NCBI GenBank assembly: GCA_947631625.1
Contig: CANRMA010000006.1
Span: 62,001-126,000 of the forward strand
DNA length: 64,000 bases
From: an uncultured Lachnospiraceae bacterium
GTDB taxonomy: Bacteria > Bacillota > Clostridia > Lachnospirales > Lachnospiraceae
Direction: 5' to 3'
How positions within the stretch are numbered: position 1 is the first letter of the stretch; each line of letters begins with the position of its first letter. Position numbers and translations under genes: made by a program. This document shows positions 53,825 to 61,972 of this stretch, piece after piece. The notes beneath the pieces were generated by a model. That model searched no databases. It was not told the origin of the DNA and was given only the letters and a program-made list of their open reading frames with translations.

Positions 53825-54421
53825 TTACAGTTTAAGTTCATGGCCGTGATCTTTGAGCCATTTGCGCAGGAGGCGGTAATTGGGGCAGACTTTTTCAACC
53901 GCAAGCCAGAATTCTTTGGAATGGTTCATATACGTGAGATGGGTGAGCTCATGGACTACAACATAGTCCAGAACGGCAGGAGGCGCAAGCATGAGACGCC
54001 AGTTAAAGGAGAGGGTTCCTTTGCTGCTGCAGCTTCCCCATCTGGTCTTCTGGTCGCGTATGGTGATTCTTGTATATGTGCCTCCGGTCATAGGCTGATA
54101 ATAGGCGGTCCGCTTTGGTATATAGGAGCGAGCCGCTTCTTTATACCTTGCTTCCAGCGCAAGTCTTTGGTTATCCGTAAGATCGGACTCTTTATCCGAG
54201 TCGATTTTTTCACACATTTTGGTATAGTGATTGATTATCCAACGGCTTTTTTCCCGGGCAAGCTGCATTATCTGACTGTCGCCGGTACGAAGAGGCACGC
54301 GGAATATTACTAAGGCGTCCTCATCAACAGTAATGGAATATGTTTTGCGGCTGCTCTTGATAACGGTATAAGGGATCGCGTAAGTTTTTTGGTTGTAAGT
54401 AAGCGTCAGAGTGTCGGACAT
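53825..54421 (-). CDS. YgjP/SprT-like zinc metallopeptidase family protein
   Basis: The 198-residue protein has ITIRDQKTRWGSCSSKGTLS followed by the zinc motif VVHELTHLTYMNHS (HELTH, about residues 158-162) and a third ligand region NHSKEFW. This is the DUF45/YgjP family of small cytoplasmic metallopeptidase-like proteins. Substrates are unknown. It is convergent with the helicase gene, with 20 bp between the stops. Confidence 0.9.
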   Translation of the reverse strand: MSDTLTLTYNQKTYAIPYTVIKSSRKTYSITVDEDALVIFRVPLRTGDSQIMQLAREKSRWIINHYTKMCEKIDSDKESDLTDNQRLALEARYKEAARSYIPKRTAYYQPMTGGTYTRITIRDQKTRWGSCSSKGTLSFNWRLMLAPPAVLDYVVVHELTHLTYMNHSKEFWLAVEKVCPNYRLLRKWLKDHGHELKL

Positions 54422-54457
54422 TTTCGGACTCCTGTTATATATTTTAGTATTATAGAC

Positions 54458-54550
54458 GATTGCGGAACGTATTTACAATGTACATTGATTGTACAGATTT
54501 AACAAACATCATTGCAGGCGCTCTGAGCGCGTCGGCAATTAGCGAGGTAT
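54458..54550. repeat. Half copy of the TIR element (copy C)
   Basis: The stretch matches the reverse complement of the right half of copy A. It starts at an end-like GATTGCGGAACG, then TTGATTGTACAGATTTAACA, then TTGCAGGCGCTCTGAGCGCG and TAGCGAGGTAT. The other arm is missing. It sits between the YgjP-type gene and the TPR gene, in a 251-bp gap otherwise without features apart from a presumed promoter of the TPR gene. Confidence 0.75.
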
Positions 54551-54690
54551 CACAATATGCTGCTTATATTACAAAATTATTTTATCATATTTCATTTGTA
54601 AATCAATAGCAGATGTGATAGTATTGTAGCTGGGTATATTTGTTAAAAGTTATCAGAGAGTATTTTAAATAAATGTTTCCGGGGGAGGAT

Positions 54691-56097
54691 ATGCGTAATA
54701 TAAATGCAGGGGAACAGAAAAAAGAAAACCTGACGCGGGATGAACTTCGGGCGGTACAGCGTGAAAAGCGAAGAAGGAAGGTAAGGCTTTACAGGCTTCT
54801 TATAGCGTCGGGTTTTGCGCTCATAATATGTGCAATAGCCGGAGTATTGATATGGAATATCCCTGGAGTCAGGTTATCCGTAAAGATGTCCGCCGGAGAT
54901 AAGTTTACGCTAAACGGAGACTATGTCAAGGCGAACGCCGCTTATGAAGAAGCTGTTGAGATCGATCCCACTGCAACGGAAGCATACCGCGGCATTGCTC
55001 AGAATGATCTGGAGCAGAAGAACAGCGTTTCGGCCAGGGAGATCCTTTATAAAGGTTGGGAGAACACTCAGGACGAGGGCCTTTTGCACTATTACTGTGT
55101 CGTTACCCTGAACGAAGCTGTCGCGCAGATCAATAATAAAGCCTGTACTCCCGATACCATAGATAAATGTATTGAGGTCCTACGGCTTGAAAATAATAAC
55201 GAAGATGCGCTGTCGCTTCTCGATACCTGTTATGACAGGCTTTATAAAGGCAGTGATAATGAAAATATATTCAAAAATTTTTTATATAAAGATACGCTGC
55301 CGGACAATATATTAACTGACTCTTTTTTGACTGCCGGTCCTGAGAATACAGGAGAGGGTTCTTTGTATGAGCAGTATGAAGCGCAGCTTAGGGCGCTGCT
55401 TGAGTTATATGATAAGGCGCCTTCGGAAGAGATCGTTAAAATTTTAACAAAATATGCGGTCATAGATATGGAATATGTCCATATCAGTATGGATAATCTG
55501 CGAAGTTATGCCGTACTGCTTGGGGATATAAATTCCGTGATCAAAGATGATAATGTAGACGGGCTTATTAAATGTATATCTCAGGCCCTTAAAGTTGAAG
55601 GCGTTTTTGCCGATGTGTTTGAAGCTTTTGAAAAAGAAAACTTTGAAAGTATAAGGGATTTCATAGTAAGCGATACTTATGTAAAGATCAGGGATGCTTT
55701 CATAAACAGTGAAAGCGGCTGTTGGGAGGGAAATTCAACCATTCCCGTAAATAAAGAGCGGTTGGTGCTGCATAAGACTCAGAATGGCTTTGGTTTTTTC
55801 TGGCCCGCATATAATGATTATGATGATGCGCAGGGCGTTATTTCCGTATGGGGAGCAAAGCAGCTTGACAACGGGCAGCAGCGGACGACGATATCATATG
55901 AGCCCGCTTCTATGGACGGTGGGTATTATCCGCATACAGAATATGTGATAAGTTATGAATACAGCAATGTTTTAAAGAACGGCACCGATGTGAAGATGAA
56001 CTACCGTTTCAACACCACGACCACGACGGAGGAAGGTACACAGACCGTGTCTGTCGGCGACTGGGGCGGAGAAAATGAGTGGCAGACCAGTTATTAA
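54691..56097 (+). CDS. TPR-containing, single-pass membrane protein of unknown function
   Basis: The product has about 468 residues. A basic N-terminal cytoplasmic part (to about residue 35) is followed by one membrane helix (LLIASGFALIICAIAGVLIW). An extracytoplasmic region follows, starting with TPR-like helices (KANAAYEEAVEIDPTATEAY). The C-terminal 120 residues are beta-rich (TISYEPASMDGGYYPHTEYV) and unassigned. The start is uncertain between ATG 54673 (no ribosome site) and ATG 54691 (GGGGGAGG very close). gpmI follows after 29 bp. Confidence 0.75.
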   Translation: MRNINAGEQKKENLTRDELRAVQREKRRRKVRLYRLLIASGFALIICAIAGVLIWNIPGVRLSVKMSAGDKFTLNGDYVKANAAYEEAVEIDPTATEAYRGIAQNDLEQKNSVSAREILYKGWENTQDEGLLHYYCVVTLNEAVAQINNKACTPDTIDKCIEVLRLENNNEDALSLLDTCYDRLYKGSDNENIFKNFLYKDTLPDNILTDSFLTAGPENTGEGSLYEQYEAQLRALLELYDKAPSEEIVKILTKYAVIDMEYVHISMDNLRSYAVLLGDINSVIKDDNVDGLIKCISQALKVEGVFADVFEAFEKENFESIRDFIVSDTYVKIRDAFINSESGCWEGNSTIPVNKERLVLHKTQNGFGFFWPAYNDYDDAQGVISVWGAKQLDNGQQRTTISYEPASMDGGYYPHTEYVISYEYSNVLKNGTDVKMNYRFNTTTTTEEGTQTVSVGDWGGENEWQTSY

Positions 56098-56126
56098 GTA
56101 ATTCATATAAAAAGGAGATAAGGAAA

Positions 56127-57668
56127 ATGGCAAAGAAACCTACAGTATTAATGATCTTAGACGGTTACGGCCTGAATGAAAAAAAAGAAGGAAATGCGGT
56201 AGCGCAGGCAAAAACGCCCGTTATGGACAAACTTATGTCCGAATGTCCTTTTGTTAAAGGAAATGCGAGCGGTATGGCGGTAGGGCTTCCCGAAGGGCAG
56301 ATGGGAAACTCAGAGGTCGGACATCTTAATATGGGCGCGGGGCGTATAGTATATCAGGAACTTACCCGTATAACCAAAGAAATTCAGGACGGAACATTTT
56401 TTGAAAATCCGGCGCTGCTAGATGCGGTGAATAACTGCAAAAAGAACGATTCGGCGCTTCATATGTTCGGTCTTTTGTCGGACGGCGGCGTACACAGCCA
56501 CAATACTCATTTATACGGGCTTTTGGAACTTGCAAAAAGAAACGGTTTATCGAAGGTTTATGTACATTGTTTCATGGACGGCCGTGACACTCCTCCTATG
56601 AGTGGAAAAGGTTTTATAGAAGACCTTGAAGCAGAGATGAAAAAGATAGGCGTAGGAGAGATCGCAACCGTTACGGGACGTTATTATGCAATGGACAGGG
56701 ATAATAACTATGACAGAGTTCGGAAAGCGTATCTGGCGCTTACGAAAGGCGAAGGCGCAGCAGCAGACAGCGCGGTAAGCGGCATACAGGCGTCTTATGA
56801 TAAAGAGGAAACTGATGAGTTCGTAAAGCCTATCGTAGTCATGAAAAACGGCGCGCCCGTTGCAACGATTAAAGATAATGACTCTGTGATTTTCTTTAAT
56901 TTCAGACCCGACAGGGCAAGAGAGATCACAAGAAGCTTCTGTGACAACGATTTTACAGGCTTTGAAAGGGAAAAGAGACTTAAGCTTACTTATGTATGTT
57001 TCTCGGATTATGATCCGACTATTCCCAATAAGGAGGTTGCTTTCCACAAAATCTCCGTTACCAATACTTTCGGAGAGTGGTTAGCTGCCAATAACCTGAA
57101 ACAGGCGAGAATCGCCGAGACAGAGAAATATGCGCATGTTACTTTCTTTTTTAACGGCGGAGTGGAAGAACCGAATGCAGGTGAGGACAGAATTCTCGTT
57201 AATTCTCCCAAAGATGTTGCGACCTATGACTTAAAACCCCAGATGAGCGCATATGAAGTCTGCGATAAGCTGGTAGGAGCAATTAAATCAGGAACTTATG
57301 ATGTGATCATAATAAACTTTGCAAACCCTGACATGGTGGGACACACCGGAGTGGAAGCTGCTGCAATCAAGGCAGTTGAAGCGGTGGATGAATGTGTAGG
57401 TAAAGCAGTTGATGCCATTAAGGAAGTGGACGGAGTTATGTTCATATGCGCTGACCACGGAAATGCGGAACAGCTCATAGATTATGAGACAGGAGCTCCT
57501 TTTACGGCACATACTACCAATCCGGTGCCTTTCATACTGGTTAATGCAGATCCTTCATATAAACTTCGCGAGGGCGGCTGTCTGGCGGATATCGTGCCTA
57601 CCCTGATAGAGCTTATGGGAAAAGAACAGCCCAAAGAGATGACAGGTAAATCGCTGTTGGTAAAATAA
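56127..57668 (+). CDS. gpmI: 2,3-bisphosphoglycerate-independent phosphoglycerate mutase
   Basis: The 513-residue protein starts at the ATG at 56127 with AAGGAG upstream. The metal and catalytic motifs are PTVLMILDGYGLNE, MGNSEVGHLNMGAGR (phosphorylated serine near residue 63), FMDGRDTPP, YYAMDRDNNYDR, NFANPDMVGHTG and ICADHGNAEQLID. It interconverts 3- and 2-phosphoglycerate in glycolysis using two Mn2+ ions. Length is normal for the family. Confidence 0.97.
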   Translation: MAKKPTVLMILDGYGLNEKKEGNAVAQAKTPVMDKLMSECPFVKGNASGMAVGLPEGQMGNSEVGHLNMGAGRIVYQELTRITKEIQDGTFFENPALLDAVNNCKKNDSALHMFGLLSDGGVHSHNTHLYGLLELAKRNGLSKVYVHCFMDGRDTPPMSGKGFIEDLEAEMKKIGVGEIATVTGRYYAMDRDNNYDRVRKAYLALTKGEGAAADSAVSGIQASYDKEETDEFVKPIVVMKNGAPVATIKDNDSVIFFNFRPDRAREITRSFCDNDFTGFEREKRLKLTYVCFSDYDPTIPNKEVAFHKISVTNTFGEWLAANNLKQARIAETEKYAHVTFFFNGGVEEPNAGEDRILVNSPKDVATYDLKPQMSAYEVCDKLVGAIKSGTYDVIIINFANPDMVGHTGVEAAAIKAVEAVDECVGKAVDAIKEVDGVMFICADHGNAEQLIDYETGAPFTAHTTNPVPFILVNADPSYKLREGGCLADIVPTLIELMGKEQPKEMTGKSLLVK

Positions 57669-57669
57669 G

Positions 57670-57684
57670 CGTTTCGCAATTATC
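57670..57684. repeat. Solitary TIR-like end after gpmI
   Basis: GTTTCGCAATTATCT is the reverse complement of AGATAATTGCGAAAC, one base from the terminal repeat of the TIR element. It begins 2 bp after the gpmI stop. The rest of the element is absent. Confidence 0.5.
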
Positions 57685-57716
57685 TGTACAGTTAAAAGTA
57701 AGAAGGAGTTTTGACC

Positions 57717-58184
57717 ATGAGGCGTACGGACAGGGAGATTAAGGACTTTAAAGATATTGTCGCCGTTATGGAAAAGTGCGACGTATGCAGGATAGCGCTG
57801 AATGATAACGGTTATCCGTATATTTTGCCACTGAATTTCGGAATGAAAGTCGAAGGCGAAAGAGTGGAATTGTTTTTTCACGGAGCTATGGAAGGCACAA
57901 AATACGAACTGATAAAGGCGGATAATCGTGCGGGCTTTGAAATGGACTGTGCGCACAGGCTTGTTATGTATAATGAGGGAAAAAGCTGCACTATGGAATA
58001 TGAGAGCGTTATCGGAACGGGACATATAGAGCTGCTGTCCGATGAAGAAAAATATGATGCTCTGTGTATACTTATGAAGCACTACCATAAAGAGGATTTT
58101 ACGATTGATCGGGCGCTGATGCAGCATACTCAGGTATTCAAGCTTGTCGTTGAGAGCATTACGGGTAAGGCGAGGAAGCGTTAG
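57717..58184 (+). CDS. Pyridoxamine 5'-phosphate oxidase family (NimA-like) flavin-binding protein
   Basis: The 155-residue product is a split-barrel protein (MEKCDVCRIALNDNGYPYIL, then PLNFGMKVEGERVELFFHGA). It closely follows the NimA-like/PNPOx-family pattern of small FMN- or haem-binding proteins. The ATG at 57717 has AAGGAG 8 bases upstream. Its stop overlaps the stop of the convergent macrodomain gene by 3 bases, leaving no room for a separate terminator. The reaction is unknown. Confidence 0.85.
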   Translation: MRRTDREIKDFKDIVAVMEKCDVCRIALNDNGYPYILPLNFGMKVEGERVELFFHGAMEGTKYELIKADNRAGFEMDCAHRLVMYNEGKSCTMEYESVIGTGHIELLSDEEKYDALCILMKHYHKEDFTIDRALMQHTQVFKLVVESITGKARKR

Positions 58185-58975
58185 GCAAGTATATTTTCAT
58201 ATATACGCCTGTCTTCGTCCTTAAAAACATTAAAAATAACACGCGATATCTTATTGCGTTCAAGTTCTTCCGTAACAGTATCCACAGCAATGCGGGCGGC
58301 TATATCATTAGGAAAATGAAATTCTCCGGTAGAGATACAGCAAAAGGCGATACTTTCAAGATTGTGGCGGTCTGCAAGCTCAAGGCAGGAGCGGTAACAG
58401 GATTTAAGCATTTCACGGTTTTGATGCGTGAGGGTATTATAAACAATGGGTCCCACCGTATGGATCACATATGAGGCCGGTAAATTGTAGCCTTTAGTAA
58501 TCTTGGCGCTGCCGGTGGGCTCATCATGCCCCTGTGCATTCATAAGAGCGGCGCATTCTTCTCTAAGCTCAATGCCTGCGGCGCTGTGGATTGCATTATC
58601 TATACACCTGTGGCAGGGAATGAAGCAGCCAAGCATTTTGGAGTTGGCGGCGTTTACTATGGCGGATGCCGCAAGTCTTGTGATATCCCCCTGCCATATC
58701 GAGATTCTGTCTGCATATTTTACGCCGCTTTGATATTGTTCCTTAACGGTAGGAATATCGTCTATATTCACGATGCCTTTTGAAAGGTTTTCCTCTTTCA
58801 GATATTCGTCCTGTATCCGTAAAAAATCCTGACTTATAGGTTTTGGCATACGGATATTCATGAGAGAACGAAATATGCGACGTTTTTCTGAATTTGGCAC
58901 AGCCATATGCCTGTATTGCGCATCTTCCTGACATAATGTATTTATAAGATAGTCCAGTTTTTCTTCCTGATTCAT
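58181..58975 (-). CDS. Zinc-containing macrodomain protein-ADP-ribose hydrolase (SirTM-linked type)
   Basis: The 264-residue protein has an N-terminal helical extension of about 75 residues. A macrodomain follows: ISIWQGDITRLAASAIVNAA, then NSKMLGCFIPCHRCIDNAIH. The Cys/His cluster in that loop is the zinc site of the Zn-Macro subclass, whose members remove ADP-ribose put on by class M sirtuins. A sirtuin of that class is encoded 23 bp upstream in the same operon. It therefore probably reverses the sirtuin's modification. Confidence 0.9.
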   Translation of the reverse strand: MNQEEKLDYLINTLCQEDAQYRHMAVPNSEKRRIFRSLMNIRMPKPISQDFLRIQDEYLKEENLSKGIVNIDDIPTVKEQYQSGVKYADRISIWQGDITRLAASAIVNAANSKMLGCFIPCHRCIDNAIHSAAGIELREECAALMNAQGHDEPTGSAKITKGYNLPASYVIHTVGPIVYNTLTHQNREMLKSCYRSCLELADRHNLESIAFCCISTGEFHFPNDIAARIAVDTVTEELERNKISRVIFNVFKDEDRRIYENILA

Positions 58976-58998
58976 ATTATTTCTCCATTCGGCGATAT

Positions 58999-59838
58999 TT
59001 ACGTTTGATTGAGAATCATCTTTATGACATCCCCGATATCCCCGTCGATCACAATGCTGCGTTTCGCAATTTCCTCCGGACAGACCGCATCACCGTAATT
59101 AATGCAGATATAGGCTGCCTTCGGGTTATTTGCCGTCATCTGCCAAAAAGGATATTTGATGATGCCGGGGGTGTTGTAGCCGACGCCCAGTTCAAGCAGT
59201 ACTATCCTGTCTGCATTATGTCGGGATATAAAATCACTATAATATCCTGCATGGCTTTCCCAACCCTCATCCTGAACAAAAGTATCGTCGGCGCGTAAAT
59301 TCATAGTCATAGGCTTTTGACAGATTGGGCAGAGCGGTATTAGTTTAGAAGGGATGCGCATATTTTTCTGCTCGCGTACCATATGTTTTATTTGGCTTTC
59401 GTTATCGTAGGTATAGGGACTGCAGGGAGTGGAACATTGAAAAAGGCCGTAATCCCCCTGAGTATAAAATAATCTCTCTTTTGCAAAGCCTGCCTTTTGA
59501 AAGCAATGGTCAACATTGGTGGTAAGTACAAAATAGTCCTTGTCTTTTACAAGATCAAAAAGGAGGTCATAAACGGGCTTAGGCGGAGACATAAAGCGGT
59601 TTATATAAACATATCTGCTCCAATAAGCCCAATGTTCTTCCAATGTCTCAAACGGATAAAATCCGCCCTCATACATATTTTTAAAGTGATACATTTCTAT
59701 AAAATCACCAAAATATTCTTTGAATCTTTCACCGTCATAAGTAAAACCGGCTGATGTAGAAAGACCGGAACCTGCGCCGACCAAAATCGTATCGCAATTT
59801 TTAATTAACTCTGCCGCCTGTGATATTAATTCATTCAT
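58999..59838 (-). CDS. Class M-like sirtuin (SirTM), probable protein ADP-ribosyltransferase
   Basis: The 279-residue protein has the NAD-binding GAGSGLSTSAGF (residues 21-32) and TTNVDHCFQKAG. Where classical sirtuins have the catalytic histidine motif it reads TQGDYGLFQCS, lacking the usual H-G. Four cysteines (QCSTPC and CPICQK) may form a zinc site. SirTM proteins ADP-ribosylate targets, classically lipoylated GcvH-like proteins, rather than deacetylate. The macrodomain gene is its operon partner, but no GcvH-L or lipoate ligase gene is adjacent, so the target here is open. Confidence 0.88.
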   Translation of the reverse strand: MNELISQAAELIKNCDTILVGAGSGLSTSAGFTYDGERFKEYFGDFIEMYHFKNMYEGGFYPFETLEEHWAYWSRYVYINRFMSPPKPVYDLLFDLVKDKDYFVLTTNVDHCFQKAGFAKERLFYTQGDYGLFQCSTPCSPYTYDNESQIKHMVREQKNMRIPSKLIPLCPICQKPMTMNLRADDTFVQDEGWESHAGYYSDFISRHNADRIVLLELGVGYNTPGIIKYPFWQMTANNPKAAYICINYGDAVCPEEIAKRSIVIDGDIGDVIKMILNQT

Positions 59839-59885
59839 ATATCTTACCCTCAGTGTTTTTTATTAAGAATATTGAATTTTATAAT

Positions 59886-60230
59886 CTGTCATTAATACTC
59901 AATACCCAATACTCAAATACTTAAAATGTAATGTTCAACACCCAATACTCAATACTTAAAATGTAATATTCAATAACCAATGCTTAATACTTAAAATGTA
60001 ATATTCAATACCCAATACTCAATACTTAAAATTTAATGTTCAATACCCAATACTCAATACTTAAAATGTAATATTCAATAATCAATACCCGATACTTAAA
60101 ATGTAATATTCAACACCCAATACTCAATACTTAAAATTTAATGTTCAATACCCAATACTTAACACTTAAAATCTAATGTTCAATAACAAATACTCAATAC
60201 TAAAAACTTAATACTCAAAACTTAATACCT
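59886..60230. repeat. 35-bp tandem repeat array, about nine units
   Basis: TTAAAATGTA-type words begin at 59921, 59956, 59991, 60026, 60061, 60096, 60131 and 60166, exactly 35 bp apart. The unit is about AATGTAATATTCAATACCCA plus ATACTCAATACTTAA and itself contains shorter AATACYC words. Units differ by a few substitutions and there are no unique spacers. It lies upstream of the sirtuin gene and would be in or near its promoter region. Non-coding. Confidence 0.9.
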
Positions 60231-60366
60231 ATTGTATCATATATGTAATCATACATCAAATCAACGCCTCATCCCAACATGCTTAAGATCATTCTTTGAC
60301 GTGCAGTAGAACGTTTAAAATTTATAATAAATCTCAAAAAAATGGCAAAAAAATACATTCCAGCAC

Positions 60367-60395
60367 TTGACACCGCGTCATATTCAATGTATACT
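60367..60395 (+). promoter_or_regulatory. Promoter of the GntR-ABC operon
   Basis: TTGACA (60367-60372) is followed after 17 bp by TATACT (60390-60395). Just downstream TGTATTAA and AATAGTACA form a loose inverted repeat (60399-60419), a possible site for the GntR regulator. Confidence 0.65.
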
Positions 60396-60439
60396 AACTG
60401 TATTAACATAAATAGTACACCTAAGCAAGATATGTATTA

Positions 60440-60516
60440 GATAATTGCATAACTCCGATGCTGTGAAAGAACATTCCGCAAACACTTAAAGACCGACCCT
60501 GGATAATTGCAAAACT
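60440..60516. repeat. Pair of TIR-like words in the GntR leader
   Basis: GATAATTGCATAACT (60440-60454) and GATAATTGCAAAACT (60502-60516) are direct repeats 62 bp apart. Both resemble the terminal repeat AGGTAATTGCGAAACTCT of the TIR element; the second continues with TTCTCA, as in copy B. They may be degenerate remains of the element. Confidence 0.45.
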
Positions 60517-60531
60517 TTCTCACACAACATA

Positions 60532-60612
60532 GACTTTAGGAAAAATATACAAATAAGGGGTGACTCTGCGTCCCCGCAATGGAACCCCGTTTTGTATATT
60601 TTTCCTAAAGTC
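60532..60612. repeat. Perfect 22-bp inverted repeat with a 37-nt loop
   Basis: Arms 60532-60553 (GACTTTAGGAAAAATATACA and two more bases) and 60591-60612 are exact reverse complements. The loop adds AGGGG/CCCCG pairing. In RNA this would be a very stable hairpin about 60 nt before the GntR start. No T-run of terminator type follows directly. Confidence 0.85.
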
Positions 60613-60675
60613 GGAAGCTTTGAATAGTATTATGTAATTATTCGCTAAGACTAATCCGCCGAAAGGAGGTAATAT

Positions 60676-61082
60676 ATGATTATCATAGATTATAAAGACA
60701 CCAGACCAATCTATGAGCAAGTCGTTGAGAAATTTAAGACTCTGATATTAAAAGGCGCGCTCTCACCCGATGAGCAGATGCCGTCAGTCAGGAATTTGGC
60801 AATGGAACTGTCAATAAATCCCAATACCATACAGAAAGCATATTCGCAGCTTGAGCGGGAAGGCTTTATATACACCGTAAAAGGGAGGGGGGGTTCGTAT
60901 CAGATAACGGACACCTTTTGGCCGAGCGCAGAAAAAGCTATCTCAAAGACATACTTAATCTTGTTCAGGAAGCGATAGAGTACGGTATAAGCAGGGAAGA
61001 GATAATTGAACAGATTAACAATGCCAAATATAACAATGTAGAAAGTATAACGGAGGAAAAGCAAAATGATCGAAATGTTTAA
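60676..61082 (+). pseudogene. GntR (YtrA-type) regulator, frameshifted in a G7 tract
   Basis: Residues 1-74 form a GntR winged helix (TRPIYEQVVEKFKTLILKGA; MELSINPNTIQKAYSQLERE; GFIYTVKGRG). Seven G residues at 60887-60893 put the rest out of frame, giving a 100-residue product. With eight G the frame continues as FVSDNGHLLAERRKSYLKDI to a stop at 61080-61082, about 135 residues, the normal YtrA length. YtrA-type proteins repress the ABC operon they lead. Either the tract is phase-variable or it contains a sequencing error. The intact 3' end overlaps the ATPase gene. Confidence 0.85.
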
Positions 61083-61972
61083 CATAAGCAAGACTTTTGA
61101 TTCCGTAAGAGCTGTAGACTCGGTCAGTGTTACGATTAAGGAAAATACGGTATTCGGGCTGATAGGGACGAACGGCGCGGGCAAAAGTACGGCGCTTCGT
61201 ATAATGACAGGGGTGTTGAAGCCGGATGAAGGAACGATCACCGTTGACGATATGCCTGTCTATGATAATGTTAATGCTAAGAAGAAATTGTTTTTTTATT
61301 GCAGATGAGCCTTATTTCTTTTCCGGAAGCAGCGCAGAGACAATGGAATGTTATTATGGCAGATTGTATGAAAACTTTGACAGGGGAGAATTTTACAGAT
61401 ATCTGGAGAACTTTAACATTGACAGACGCAGGAAGATAAGCACTTATTCCAAAGGAATGAAAAAACAGCTGGCCCTGCTTCTGGGAATATGCGCGCATAC
61501 TAAATATCTTCTGTGCGACGAAACCTTTGACGGCCTTGACCCTGTGATGAGACAGGGCATAAAAAGCATTTTTGCCAAGGAGATGCAGGATGGCGATTTT
61601 ACGCCTATAATAGCGTCTCATAATCTGAGAGAGCTTGAAGATATCTGCGATCATGTAGGACTCTTACATAAGGGCGGAGTTTTGCTGTCCAAAGATTTGG
61701 AGGATATGAAGTGCAATATCCAGAAGGTACAGTGTGTCTTTTCGGGCAGTGAGGACGAAGAAAAAGCGCTCAAAGAGCTTGATGTGGTAAAAAACGAAAA
61801 GAGGGGGCTTTTAAGCACAATAACGATTAGAAGTACGAAAGAAAACGTAATAGCGCATTTTTCAACTGTGAACACAGTGTTTTTTGAGGTGCTTCCATTA
61901 TCTTTGGAAGAGATATTTATAAGCGAAACGGAGGTAGTGGGTTATGACATCAAAAAACTTATTATCGGTTAG
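61066..61972 (+). pseudogene. ABC transporter ATPase, frameshifted in a T7 tract
   Basis: The first 75 residues carry Walker A GTNGAGKST. Seven T residues at 61291-61297 then shift the frame. With six T the sequence reads on as KLFFIADEPYFF to the stop at 61972, about 302 residues in all. The second part holds YSKGMKKQ in place of the usual LSGGQ signature and Walker B YLLCDETFDGLD. The C-terminus is the usual single-ATPase extension. The permease gene starts 29 bp inside its 3' end. It would energise that permease. Like the GntR gene, it is broken only at a homopolymer. Confidence 0.87.

Larger units (their letters stand above)
60231..60675. other. Non-coding region ahead of the GntR gene
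   Basis: No gene is supported here. The region holds, from left to right, a promoter (60367-60395), two TIR-like direct repeats GATAATTGCAWAACT (60440 and 60502), a perfect 22-bp inverted repeat (60532-60612) and the GntR ribosome-binding site (AAAGGAGG). The transcript leader would be about 270 nt. Confidence 0.7.

Noticed and set aside
59886-60230. CRISPR array
   Set aside because: The 35-bp units follow one another directly with gradual drift; there are no unique spacers and no cas genes in the window.
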